Made by a program: the position numbers and the translations under genes. Source: Anthonomus grandis grandis (Eukaryota > Arthropoda > Insecta > Coleoptera > Curculionidae). Taken from it: a stretch of DNA of 64,000 nt. The notes under the pieces are model-generated. The model was not told the origin of the DNA. It saw only the letters and a list, made by a program, of their open reading frames with translations, and did no database searches. This document shows, piece after piece, positions 33,960 to 45,100 of the stretch; positions within the stretch are counted from its first letter, which is position 1, and the number at the start of each line of letters is the position of its first letter. The stretch covers positions 14,031,100 to 14,095,099 of the forward strand of contig NC_065554.1 of the NCBI RefSeq assembly GCF_022605725.1, written 5' to 3'.

Positions 33960-36430
33960 AAATATACAGATAAATCAATTTTTCTGACAACATCCCAAGC
34001 ATATTTCTGATGATCCCCACATAAGGTGCGTCAGCATTTAAAACAAATTATAGTTGTCATTCTCTTTTTAGCTGTACGACATATACCTTTGTAAGTTCTT
34101 GTTCCTTTTTGTTGAGAACCTGCTAGATTCTCCGTATAAGTTGATTTTATTTTAAAACTGTAGATATGGACTCTTTTAAGTTTCTTGATAGGGACGGACA
34201 ATTTTTCATCCTTTCTTCTTGACATGGTCTGGTCAGTTGTCCTTAAAGTCTAAGGATAAATTCTTGTCTTGACAATGGTTTCATTTCCCTTTTTATTACA
34301 TTATGGTGATTTATGACATCGGAATTGACTGATGCAACATTCAACATATTATAAAAAAAAACGAGAGGCCGATTTTCGGTCTTTCTATTAGCGCATATAA
34401 TCAAAGTCATTTAATCAAAGAATTCAATAGCACCTTTAGCGGCATTGAATTCAGGTTGAAAGTAACAAAACGATTTTATTTTGTTTGGGTTTGTAGGATA
34501 GCTTATAGTAATTTTATTATCATTAAATGCAAATAAGAAGGGTTCACATTTTCAGGATTTATTGTGTCGTCACTCCAAAGGTATTTCTGGCTTATTTTTA
34601 CACAGTATAGCAACTATTGCTAGATTGAATGGATTACTCAGTAGTTTTATATACATAGAACCACCGGTAAACGAGTTATTTAAGGTGATATTCCGGTTAC
34701 TACCATGTAGCGGTTTTGTCAAATTTATAACAAAATATTTGGCTAACGGCGATCTATTGGTGTTAAATTTTAGAATAAAAAATTAAATCTTTCCCTACTC
34801 ATAGCTGTCCTGTATTTTCCAACGGAATAAGTTGTATTAAACAAAAGCGTAGCTGTCAGGTGATTATCTTTTAAAGCCGCAGACAAGATCAGTAATCCCA
34901 ACAGTGCTTTCAATTTAGGTAGCGTTGTGTTGAAAACTGTGGCACTTTTAACCTTAGAACATCGAAAGGCTAGAATTAGCAGTACCGGGGAACTTTGGGC
35001 AGTTTGTTTGCTTGCAACATCTCTGATAGAATGATGCCAAATGGTTATGTAGAAATGGAAAAAAAACACTTTATAATATAATTTATCACTTATTTTGACA
35101 AGCACAAAATACTACTGTTCCTCTTTAATAAAATATGAAGCATTTTTTAAATAAAATATGATAAGATACTCTATAAAGAAGTAAATATTCAAAGTTAAAG
35201 AATTGCAGATAACGTACATTAGAGAAAAAGGCAATAACATCGCAACGCCGCTGGATTGCATTGTTGATTTTACCGACACAAGGAATCTTTGCCAGCGACG
35301 TCGTCAAAAAATAGTTACATGATAAATATTTATTACTAATAGAATATGCTTTAAAATATAAACAATATTACGGTTCATGAACTCTTTATGTGTTTTTTTA
35401 ACGTACTCCGTAAGAGTAAAGGTATATCTAATAAAAAGCATTTTTATGGAAATTAAATATTTTATAATTATTATAGATTTCTTAACAAGTTTTTATTTAA
35501 GTTTATTTCTATGATCCCCTATTCTACGTTTATGATGACAGTTCTCCCTTGATATCATGTTATGACAGTATCGGTATTTATTTGTCAACAAAAAGATCGG
35601 CTTGAATCGCCTTTTTACCATCGGTTTTTTTGAAGATGTTATTTTTGCGCTTAGAATAAGATATATCTATTTCTACTTTTTATTTCTAATCTAAAATCGA
35701 ACATCAATAAGTTAAATTAACATTATTATATACGTTTATATATAGATGAAAATTTGCTCTTTTGAAAATATATGTAAACTTGACAACAGAGGATCGGTGA
35801 ATATATTAGTATACCAAACACCACCCTTGCCCCTGAGCACATGTTGAACCTAAACAAAGTGTAATTCTAGTCTTTCAATGTTCTAAGAACATTACATTTC
35901 TCTCAAAATTTAGCTATTTTCTCATTGGTGTCTAGCAATGTTTCGTTTAAAATTTCGTCAATAAAAATATTAAAAACATGATTTGGCTCTACCACATTTT
36001 TAGCTAGGTCCGTTGGGCCTTGTCGAATGTAAATAATATTTTTAGCTGGGGTTTTACCCTTTTGATTACGTACTGGATTAGTTTTCCATTATATATATTT
36101 CTTCCATAAAAAATATTATTTGTACAAATGCAAATGTCTTCTGTAGTTTCTTATTCAGAGATAGCTTCCCAAGATGTTGACGACTGTGAAAGTTAATATT
36201 TTTTATTACGAGGTCTGTCTTTGTCTGAGTTTTTTGTTTACTAGTTCTTCGTCATACAAGTTCTTATCAAACTCATCGGAAACATAGTCAATATTGTCAC
36301 TGTAAAATGGATCTTGATCTTGTTTGATAACGAACTCATGTCACTAAAGTCAGTCGCCTATACAAGATCTTTTAATTCCTTATCTGTGAGAGGCAATATT
36401 CATCGTAATTCATTATCTTTTGACATCTTT
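33960..36430 (-). pseudogene. piggyBac transposase relic in a P5B ATPase intron
   Basis: On the minus strand, a degraded N-terminal part (about 35880-36400) includes NIIYIRQGPTDLAKN and VFNIFIDEILNETLLDTNEK, matching the RPGPT and F.lFi..il..TN pattern of piggyBac. After about 750 bp of unrelated sequence, 34770-35000 reads LKALLGLLILSAALKDNH then AMSRERFNFLF, matching FGLLIL/KDNH/MSRDRF. A cysteine-rich tail is visible near 34030 (CFKC, TLCGDHQK). Many frameshifts. It lies entirely in intron 33281-36826, same strand as the host gene. Confidence 0.75.
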
Positions 36431-36826
36431 TTCTATGCTTATTACTAACAACACATCAAATATATGCATATATTTACAAACGATATTATTAAAAAGACGT
36501 AAGTTTTACGTACGGTACTCTAATCATAGACCTAATACATGTCAATGTAAACTAAAAACAGTAAAAAGTGTCAATATATTCTCGCCGTAAAGGAAGAAGA
36601 GGGAAAGGACTGCTGGTGTGGCAAATGGCTCGCTTCTGTTTTTGAAATTTGAAAGCAATACGTAAATTTTACGAGTTTTAGTATTCTAGGGCTTAGGAAC
36701 CAAGGAATTATGCCTTATAAAAATTCAGTATTATAGATGGCTACGCCCAGATGTTGCCCTACGTCAAGCTGAACTATACTATACTATATTAACTACTTAG
36801 CATCCTTAGCAGAAAATGTAACCTAC
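36431..36826. other. P5B ATPase intron, no feature seen
   Basis: Remainder of the intron between the piggyBac relic and exon 36827. No structure noted. Confidence 0.4.
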
Positions 36827-37049
36827 CTACGTAGTACCCCAATCCTTTCAGCTCTTCAACAAGTTGTTGCTTTTGGGCACCCGTCATTCTAGCAAATACA
36901 ACTCCCTTAGTAGTGATCTTTGGAACCAAATCTGGGAAGTATTTCTTTAAGTTGTGCCATGTGTCACCAGATACAATAAAGCAATAATTTTGATTGTTTT
37001 GCATTGCGGCTTCTGGGTCCTTAGTAATACTACTTCCATTTGAGGTAAT
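36827..37049 (-). CDS. P5B ATPase exon: P-domain (223 nt)
   Basis: Acceptor TATTATTTTAG, donor GTAG|GTAGGT. It encodes ITSNGSSITKDPEAAMQNNQ and onward through DLVPKITTKGVVFARMTGAQ to ELKGLGYYV. The FARM motif before GDGAND is characteristic of P5 ATPases. Phase 0 in and 1 base out. The donor ending in G supplies the Ala codon before MCGDG. Confidence 0.95.
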
Positions 37050-37145
37050 CTAAAATAATAATTTACGTTAATTATAATTCTTCATAATATTCCTTTTATC
37101 AGGATTTACAGAATACAATGTCTAGTATCTAATAAAACTTCTTAC

Positions 37146-37291
37146 TTCAGTTGCGTTATTTAAAATATGGTAACTAATACTGGCAAAATCATGTTTTGTT
37201 GGCTTTTCAGTTAAAACCTCAATAACGGTGCATTTATTATTAATAATTTGACATTCACGTGCAACGGTGACAGCCGTTTGTATATTGTCAC
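37146..37291 (-). CDS. P5B ATPase exon: P-domain TGD continuation (146 nt)
   Basis: Acceptor TATTTTAG, donor GAA|GTAAGA. It completes the Gly of TGDN and encodes DNIQTAVTVARECQIINNKC and a species-variable acidic stretch ending NNATE. TGD is the conserved P-domain motif of P-type ATPases. Phase 2 bases in, 0 out. Confidence 0.95.
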
Positions 37292-37344
37292 CTAAAATAC
37301 ATATCTCTTTTTAATAAATTTAATTTTTTTAAATCTTTTATTAC

Positions 37345-37530
37345 CTGTAATCATGACAACTTTTAGTCGTGCTTCTTTAAGCGTTTGAATGACACCAGTG
37401 GTTTCTGGCTTAAGTGGATTTTCTAGGATCAGCAAACCCAAGAAATTAAGCTCATTTTCAACTTCGTGTCTATGGATTTTTCTTATACTTTCATAAGTAA
37501 ACGTTTCGGGTAATCTTTTACTACCTATAC
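37345..37530 (-). CDS. P5B ATPase exon: N/P-domain junction (186 nt)
   Basis: Acceptor GCATTTTAG, donor ACAG|GTAATA. It encodes LNFLGLLILENPLKPETTGV and ends KEARLKVVMITG, aligning with the family's FMGLIIMQN..LK.ET and MVTG block. The intron to the next exon is only 53 bases. Confidence 0.95.
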
Positions 37531-37986
37531 CTAAAATGCATTATTTGATTAACCATTAGATAGCCCCAGAATTTAAATATATATTATTATTTATTATTAT
37601 ATATTATTATAGATAAATATGTAATTTATTTTGATAATAGTAATAATATAAAGCATTTTTTGATTTGATGTACGGTCCTGTCGCAGCCTAGTTAGTAATC
37701 ATTACATACTTTACATGACACTTCATTACGAGTGCAGGTGAAATTATAGCGTTCACAGCTCTTTGATTTCTGTAAATTGAAAGCACAGGATTTTTTTTGG
37801 AAATGGCAATTTTTTGTTTAAAATTGATTTATTATGTATTTTAATTACTTATTTTTATAAACGTAACTATAATTAATTAAGTTTAACTTCACCCTAATTA
37901 TTCTGCATTTCCGCTCGATTTTAGCACTCTCTTAAATATCTTGTATCATATAATAAACTTTCTGTTCTGTATGAATAAATTCTTAC

Positions 37987-38197
37987 CAATAACCCTATAT
38001 CCCTTCTCAGTATATTTCTTTAGAACTTCACGTATATCGTCTGGTATAGACTCATCTTTAGATAGGGCAATAATTTTTTCAGGTGATCCTTTACAAAATA
38101 CTTCAAAATATTCTTCCGCAGACTTAATTATCACAGACATTCGCTGAAAAGCTGACGAGAATTGAAACTGCTTCAATATGGCAATTTCCTTTACTTC
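37987..38197 (-). CDS. P5B ATPase exon: nucleotide-binding domain (211 nt)
   Basis: Acceptor ATATTTTTAG, donor TTG|GTAAGA. It encodes EVKEIAILKQFQFSSAFQRM, then VFCKGSPEKIIALSKDES and KKYTEKGYRVIG. KGSPE corresponds to the KGAPE ATP-binding motif and FQFSSAFQRM to FPFSSALQRM. Upstream (higher coordinates) lies the 10.2-kb TE-filled intron 38198-48350. Confidence 0.95.
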
Positions 38198-38451
38198 CTA
38201 AAAATATATAAACTTAAAGTCAAGTAAATTTAGATTTACAGATGATATAATTTTAGGAGAGCAGTGTATTTAGAACAGGTTAAAACAGAACTTTTTGAAA
38301 ACTTTTATTCATAGGAGAATTATTTCTAGATCATAAGTTTTTTAGATTTTAGAGTGTAAAAGAAATTAAAATACCGGAAGGCTTCGAAATTCACAGACAA
38401 AAAAATAAAAACTCTAAGTCTCAGTCTCAAAATATCTTTTTATGTATTAAT

Positions 38452-38490
38452 CAGATTACATGTTTCGCTAATAAAGCATCATCAGACCTA
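38452..38490 (-). ncRNA. Hammerhead ribozyme, complete minimal Penelope form
   Basis: Minus strand: stem I strand TAGGT, CTGATGA, stem II GCT/AGC with loop, GAAA, stem III palindrome CATG, candidate cleavage triplet GTA, then stem I return ATCTG (5 bp with two wobbles). All core bases are intact. The short self-complementary stem III is the known Penelope/retrozyme arrangement that favours dimeric action. Confidence 0.75.
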
Positions 38491-38695
38491 CAATAAACAG
38501 AAAAACACACGTAACTACAATAAAGCCTTACACTAAAGCAAAATCAAATATTAAAATTAGTTAAAATTACCTTATAGCTAGATGACCTGCTAAGTACCGA
38601 CAAATAACATTTAAATCTGATAGTACCCACATATTTTATAATAAAAAACAATAACATGGCACAAAAATTCAATAAAAAATTTAAAAGGAAAAACG

Positions 38696-38775
38696 TAACA
38701 GGTGTAGTATTTGAACTCACACTCTAAAGTTGATCTCTGTGAAACACCAGACCGTTAACCACTCGGCCAGCCCTG
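38696..38775 (-). other. tRNA-Ser-like module (inverted copy)
   Basis: Minus strand begins GCAGGGCTGGCCGAGTGG (box A-like, as in tRNA-Ser/Leu) and has box B-like GAGTTCAAATAC about 50 bases later, ending near ACACCTGT that can pair with GCAGG. It is the counterpart of the plus-strand module at 46961 and lies at the same place in the element. Confidence 0.65.
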
Positions 38776-39080
38776 CTTATGAATGTTAGAGTCAAAGGCA
38801 TATATGCGTCTCTTGAGCAGAAACAAGAGGTTAGATAAGATTATTAAAGATAAGTCCTGGCTCAAAGGTGAAAACATCATTAAAGCATGTCAAAATTGGA
38901 CTCTTTTTGGCTTTGGTGATTTCCATTTTCTCCAAGAGATCCATTTTTCTACCCTTAGGGCACTCGTGAACAATGGAAACATTTTCAGAGACGAAAAAAC
39001 TATGACCCGTTGATAATAAATGGTTAGCAAATGCTGACTTAATTTCTGTGGTGTCGGTGTCCCTGAACTTATTAACGAGG

Positions 39081-40411
39081 CTGAGATGTTATCTAAGGTT
39101 TCTTTTACCCCCGAGGAGGAAAATATCCTAAATCTTTAAATTTCAAATTTAATTTTTCGCAATAAATAAATCAAAACACTAGAGAGGTCCTGTCAGTGGA
39201 GGCTAAGAACATTATTCAGTCTGTTATAATTCCTAACAAAAATATTTTACGATCAAAAATAATTAATATTCTTAACTCTGAGAGACATAACTCTGTTTCT
39301 AACAATTACAACAAACAACACCTTAATTCTGTTAAAAACAAAATTGAAACGCATGATCTTCTAATTTCCAGAGCAGACAAAGGCTCTTGTTTGGTAGTCA
39401 AAAATAGACGCGACTATGTTGCTAAAGTGACGTAATTTCTATCGAGTGACGACTTCGTGGCTATTACTAGAGATCCAACGATTAGTTTTTTCTCAAAACT
39501 TAAGAATTCTCTAGATCGATGTCTTATAACTCTAGAATACTTTAACACCACCTAAATCTAACCTATACCCTATGAACCCACGTACTCCTGTGCTCTATGG
39601 CTTACCTAAGATTCATAAGGAGGGGAACCCAATAAGACCAGTAGTTTCCTTCGTAAACTCTCCTTGCTACAAATTATCCTCTTGGCTTAACAATACTTTA
39701 AGAGAAGTAACTGGTTTTCGGAACGAATTCTCCATTAAAAACTCAATTGAATTTGCCAATTATCTAAAGCAAAAAGATGTTCTAAACAATGCCATTTTCC
39801 TTTCGTTAGATGTAAAGAACTTGTTCCCTAGCATACCCTCGTCAGATTGTTTAACATTGGTTGAGATCCTGCTAAACAACAATAGTACTTTGCCAAAACT
39901 AGTGGTAGATAATCTTATCCACCTTTTATCATTAGTTTTGGAACAAATTTTCTTCAAATTTAATGATCAATTCTTTAGGCAAAAATCTGGTCTCGCCATG
40001 GGTTCTTGTCCTTCACCATTTCCGAGTGAGGTCTTCATGAGTCACTTGGAGGAGAAAATCATAAAAAGTCGTTTTGCGGCCTTTTTGAGAGCATATAAAA
40101 GGTACATTGACGATGTGTGCGCCTTGTGGGTTGGTGACGAGAATGATTTATTGGATTTCTTGTCATAATCAGATCTCTTTTACGCTGGAAAGAGAGACAA
40201 GCGGAAAATTACCCTTTTTAGATCTTCTTTTATACCGAAATAATAACAGTATTTCTTTTGAAGTATATCGCAAACCTTCTGCAACAGATAATATAATCCA
40301 ATTTAACTCCAATTCCCCTTATCAACACAAATATGCAGCCTTTAATTCAATGTTCTACCGTTTATTTAAATTACCTCTGTCCAAAGACGCTTTTCAAAAA
40401 GAACATAATAT
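39081..40411 (+). pseudogene. Penelope-like reverse transcriptase, 5' part
   Basis: The frame starts truncated (VSFTPEEENILNL near 39090), then 39196-39435 gives LLISRADKGSCLVVKNRRDY, and 39572-40168 the palm: LYGLPKIHKEGNPIRPVVS, FLSLDVKNLFPSIP, KSGLAMGSCPSP and RYIDDVCALW with catalytic YIDD. 40165-40411 continues with GKLPFLDLLLYRNN and FEVYRKPSATD. GLPKIHK and RADKG are Penelope signatures. There are three or more frameshifts, so it is inactive. The frame KEHNI stops at the gypsy insertion and resumes as IKIIAVNNN after 46286. Confidence 0.85.
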
Positions 40412-40907
40412 TATTATGAAAATGTAAATACGTTAATTATTCTGCTAGTTTTTGTACAATTTTATTAGTATTCTGTAGTTAAAGTTGATTCGTAGGGTTT
40501 CTTTAGGGTTCTACTTACGTTTGGTTTATTATTTTCATCTATAGTGTTTAGTTTTTAAGTAGTTCATCTTGTTTGAGAGCCCCATTTTGGCCCCAATTTA
40601 GGTTATTTAGGTTATATTATTGCAAATCCCTGTAGTTCTAATTTTCTAGAATTTGTATACTTGCTTGCTTTGACTGTCAGTATTCTCCTAAAATTATTGG
40701 TCTCTTTGGGCAAAAACAATGAAGATAATTCTAAATATTTCGAAACTGTTCCATCAGGTTTTAAAAAGGACGCGCTTCGTGACAAATCATTCAGTTTTAA
40801 TTGTTTAGTCAGTTTTTACCTTGGAAACAATTAAACGACAGTCAAGGCGAGTTAGGTTAGTGTTTTTGACGTTGACAATAAAGGTGTGTTCCCGAATTTC
40901 GTTACAA
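40412..40907 (+). repeat. 5' LTR of the gypsy element
   Basis: Begins TATTATGAAAATG (or TGAAAATG) and ends TTCGTTACAA. It matches 45791-46286 throughout as far as I can compare. Confidence 0.95.
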
Positions 40908-40908
40908 T

Positions 40909-40922
40909 TGGTGTCAGAAGTA
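40909..40922 (+). other. Primer-binding site, probably tRNA-Leu
   Basis: TGGTGTCAGAAGTA one or two bases after the 5' LTR. It is complementary to CCA plus the acceptor 3' end of an animal tRNA-Leu (ACTTCTGACACCA), recalled from general tRNA knowledge and not checked here. Confidence 0.65.
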
Positions 40923-40950
40923 AAGGATATTTGGAAGCTCATTTTAGTGG

Positions 40951-42180
40951 ATGCCTTTAACAAGAACTCAGGCCAAGATGGAGACCGAGAAATTGATGGA
41001 GCTGCTATTGAGGAAGTTTGACGAGCAAAAAGTAGAACAAGAAGAACGAGAGCGTAAGCAGAGGAAAGAACAAGAAGAACGAGACCGCAAACAAGAAGAA
41101 AGAGATCGTAAACAGAAGGAAGAACAAGAAGAACGAGACCGTAAACAGAGGGAAGAACAGGAAGAGCGAGATAAGAAACAGGAAGATTTACTTAAGACAA
41201 TTAAATCTGACCTGAAGAAAGAAAATGAAGACCTGATTCGAACCATGAAAGATGACTTACTGAATTTAAAAGATAATCTTAAAAAGGAGCAGGAAGAACG
41301 AGACAGAAAACAAGAGGAACGAGTTTTACAGCTTAAAGAAGATCTGGAGAAGAATCAGAAACAATTAATGACTAACTTTGAAGCAACAGTAGAAGAAGAA
41401 TTGGGACAAGTACAAAAAAAGATCCAAGAACTAGAGATGAAAGTAAAACAGACCCCTCTTTATCCCGATCCTAGAATGCAAACAATGATGAAAGTAAAGC
41501 CACCAAAATTCGACGGCAAAGAAGCATGGAGTACCTATTTAAATCAATTTGAGGCCGCTGCTAGGGGAAATCGCTGGGATAACGAAGAAAAGGCAATCAA
41601 TCTTAAGCTAAGCCTTAGAGGAGAAGCTACAGAAATATTAAGAATGGTGCCATCTGAGGATCAGCTCAATTTCGACGTACTGGTGCGTACCTTAGAGATG
41701 AGATACGGTGAAGCCCATCTACAACAAGTGTACCAGGCTCAATTGAAATCTAGAAGACAACAACCCGAGGAAGGACTTCAACAGTTTGAGGCCGATGTTG
41801 CTCGATTAGTAAATCTGGCTTACCCTTCAGCCCCAACAGAGTTCCGAGAACAAATTTCTATAAATTATTTTATTGACGGAGTTCGAGATCCAGATACTAA
41901 CCACGCCCTAAGGATGGCTCATCATAACAGTATTTCAGAAGCTTTGGCCCATGGACTAGAGTATGAGGCAGCTTTTCAAGCAACTAGAAGGCAGACACGA
42001 ATAAGACAAATCAGAACTCCGGAAAGTGATCTCGAAGATCGCCTAAAGAAGATTGAATCATTATTAGCGAGGAAACCTAAAAGACCATTGCAATGCTGGA
42101 ATTGTAATGAGGAGGGGCACCTTAAACGTCAATGCCCGAAGCCTTTAAGAGATCCAAGGAACCAGGAAAACTTCAACTAG
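40951..42180 (+). CDS. gag: gag polyprotein of the gypsy element
   Basis: A 409-residue open frame from an ATG 29 bases after the primer-binding site. Residues about 20-150 form a long charged coiled coil built on repeats of EEQEERDRKQ. The capsid-like part (about 180-320) contains PKFDGKEAWSTYLNQFE and the retrotransposon-gag region, and a zinc knuckle CWNCNEEGHLKRQC (C-x2-C-x4-H-x4-C) lies near residue 385. It packages the element RNA into virus-like particles. The end overlaps pol by 49 nt in the -1 frame. Confidence 0.95.
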   Translation: MPLTRTQAKMETEKLMELLLRKFDEQKVEQEERERKQRKEQEERDRKQEERDRKQKEEQEERDRKQREEQEERDKKQEDLLKTIKSDLKKENEDLIRTMKDDLLNLKDNLKKEQEERDRKQEERVLQLKEDLEKNQKQLMTNFEATVEEELGQVQKKIQELEMKVKQTPLYPDPRMQTMMKVKPPKFDGKEAWSTYLNQFEAAARGNRWDNEEKAINLKLSLRGEATEILRMVPSEDQLNFDVLVRTLEMRYGEAHLQQVYQAQLKSRRQQPEEGLQQFEADVARLVNLAYPSAPTEFREQISINYFIDGVRDPDTNHALRMAHHNSISEALAHGLEYEAAFQATRRQTRIRQIRTPESDLEDRLKKIESLLARKPKRPLQCWNCNEEGHLKRQCPKPLRDPRNQENFN

Positions 42181-45100
42181 TCAGCTTTATGGGGCGCAAG
42201 CTGGCTGGGTGCTACCAAGCCCCACGTATAAGACTAAACCGGCTGCCACATCCTGGAGAGAGCTTGGTAGTACCGGGAAAAATATGCGGCCGTGAATGTG
42301 AGATGGTAGTGGATACAGGATCAAGTCATACTATCGTGAAGCCGAACATCGTAGCACACTGTAGGCTTTCAGCACCACCCAATTTAATTCTGGAGTCTGC
42401 AAATGGAAAAAGGATCCCGATTCTTGGATTGCATGAAGCTACAGTCACCATTGGCTTAACAACATTTCAACAGCCAGTATTAGTGGCAGAAATCATGGAT
42501 GATGTCATATTAGGATTAGATGTTATGAATGCTCAGCAGTTTAAAATGGATGTATATAACCGGATATTGACGACGAGAAATGAAGAGATTTTTATGCACC
42601 ACCTATATGAAGATAAAGTAAATACCAGAGTCGTTAAGTTATTCAAGGATATTACCATACCAGCAAATTCAGAGGTGGTGATTAATGCTACAACTGGAGG
42701 AAAAGAGGGAGAAACTGTTTTGATTGAGCCCATGGAAAACTGCAAACTATATGGTAAAGGAATTTTTCCAGCCAAGACTTTATCTACGCAGAAGAAATCT
42801 ACTGTTTTGGTTCGAATGGTAAATTTAAAAGGATATGATCAACACCTGAAACAAGGAGAGAACATTGGCGTATGCTCTGAAGTAGTGGCAGTCATGAAAA
42901 ATGCTGATAGAAGTCGTTATTCAAACAGACCTTTTCCTGTATGTTTACAAAACCTATTTGAAGAATCATCTGCCAATTTAACCATGGACCAGTGTAGTAA
43001 ATTGCGACGTCTTCTTGAAGAAAATCAAGATGTGTTTTCCTTGCACGATAATGACCTGGGAAGAACTGATTTGGTGCAGCATCGAATTAACACTGGAGAC
43101 AATGCTCCGATTAAACAAGCACCTCGAAGAATTCCGATAGCTAAACAAGGAGAAGTTTCCTCAATGCTTCAAGAAATGAGGACACAAGGAGTGATAGAAC
43201 CTTCTCAGAGTCCTTGGACATCTCCAGTTGTGCTAGTAAAGAAAAAGGATGGATCCACTAGATTTTGTGTAGACTATCGGCGACTGAATGACATTACCAA
43301 GAAAGACAGTTATTCCCTACCAAGAATTGACGACACCCTGGACACGTTATCAGGTTCACAATGGTTCTCAACACTCGATCTAAAGAGTGGATACTGGCAG
43401 GTAAAGATGCATCCAGAAGATAAAGAAAAGACCGCATTCTCGACTGGAACGGGACTTTGGCAGTTTACAGTAATGCCCTTTGGACTCTGCAATGCTCCAG
43501 CTACGTTTGAGAGACATATGGAAACAGTTTTACGTGGAATGACTTGGGAATCATGTTTAGTTTATCTGGATGACGTCATCATACTGGGAAAAACATTTGA
43601 AGATCATTTAAAGAATATTCAAGAGGTATTTGTTAAACTGCGAGAGGCCAACCTGAAGCTAAGTCCTAAAAAATGTTGCTTATTTCAAAAAGAAGTTCGA
43701 TACCTTGGCCATGTAATATCAGAAAAAGGTGTCAAGACTGATCCAGATAAAGTAGAGGCAATCGAAAATTGGCCACGACCCACTGATAAACACCAGTTAA
43801 GAAGCTTTTTGGGCCTTTGTACCTATTACAGAAGATTTGTAAGAAATTTCGCTAATCTTGCAAAGCCTCTACATAAGCTCACGGAGGACAAAATGGTATT
43901 TAGTTGGTCAACAGACTGTGAAGAAGCATTTCAACGGTTAAAAAGAGCACTATGCACATCTCCAATTTTAACATATCCGATTCCTGGACAACCTTTTATT
44001 TTGGATACCGATGCGAGTAATGTTGGAATTGGGGCCGTTCTATCACAAAAATATGAAGATGGCGAGCACGTGATAGCTTATTTCAGTAAAACGTTATCAA
44101 AACCAGAAAGAAACTATTGTGTCACCAGACGAGAGCTATTGTCAGCAGTAAAAGCTATTGAACATTTCCATAAATATTTGTATGGTCAACGATTTATCCT
44201 TAGAACCGACCATGCTTCGTTGAAATGGCTGTTTCAGTTTAAAAATCCCGAAGGACAAATAGCAAGGTGGCTTCAACGATTACAAGAGTATGACTTTACA
44301 ATAGAACATAGGAAAGGCGCATATCACCAAAATGCCGATGCTTTATCGAGAAGACCCTGTATTGAAACATGTCAACATTGTTTTAAAAAGGAATCAAAAC
44401 AGCATCCAGAGATATTTACTTGTAATCGTATTGGCCTTCACATTTCTAAAGAGTGGGATGTAGCTAGTTTAATCCAAGATCAGTGTGATGACCCAGTATT
44501 TGGTCTTATTTACGAACTGAAATCTCGAGAAATTTCAAAACCAGAATGGAAAGACATTTCTGACAAATCTCCAGAACTTAAAGCTTATTGGTCTCAATGG
44601 AATTCATTGGTTATAAAAGATGGATTATTAAAAAGAGTCTGGGAGAGCGTAGATGGAAAAGAAAAGACATATCTGACAGTCCTTCCTCGAAAACGTATTC
44701 CGGAAGTCCTTGAAGCTGTTCATGGCGGTGTCGGCGGAGGACATTTTGGAGTTAGTAAGACCTTGGCAAAAGTGAGAGAACGGTTTTACTGGCTGAACAG
44801 TCATCAAGATGTTGAACGCTGGTGCCGACAGTGTGAGCAGTGTTCGTCAAGCAAGGGCCCAAAAACCCGGACAAGAGGAAAGATGATGCAGTATCTTGTT
44901 GGTGCACCCTTTGAACGAATTGCCATAGACGTAGCAGGACCCTTTCCTACTAGTAGCTCCGGAAACCGATATGCTCTTGTTGCTATGGATTACTTTAGTA
45001 AGTGGCCCGAGGTGTATCCGATTCCAAACCAAGAAGCAACGACAGTAGCTGAAGTGCTGTTCCAGAACTGGATTTGTCGATTTGGTGTACCCAGAGAAAT

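Larger units (their letters stand above)
38396..39080 (-). repeat. Inverted partial copy of the Penelope-like 3' region
   Basis: This arm is the reverse of 46653-47345: both read the same endonuclease C-terminus, tRNA-like module, ribozyme and tail. The arm ends at TTAACGAGG near 39080, after which the plus-oriented copy begins. The two arms differ at scattered positions (for example FGFGDFHF versus FSFGDFHF in an antisense frame), so the duplication is not very recent. Confidence 0.8.

Noticed and set aside
40968..41246. Minus-strand Ser/Arg/Cys-rich 92-codon open frame
   Set aside because: It is the antisense shadow of the repetitive gag coiled coil.
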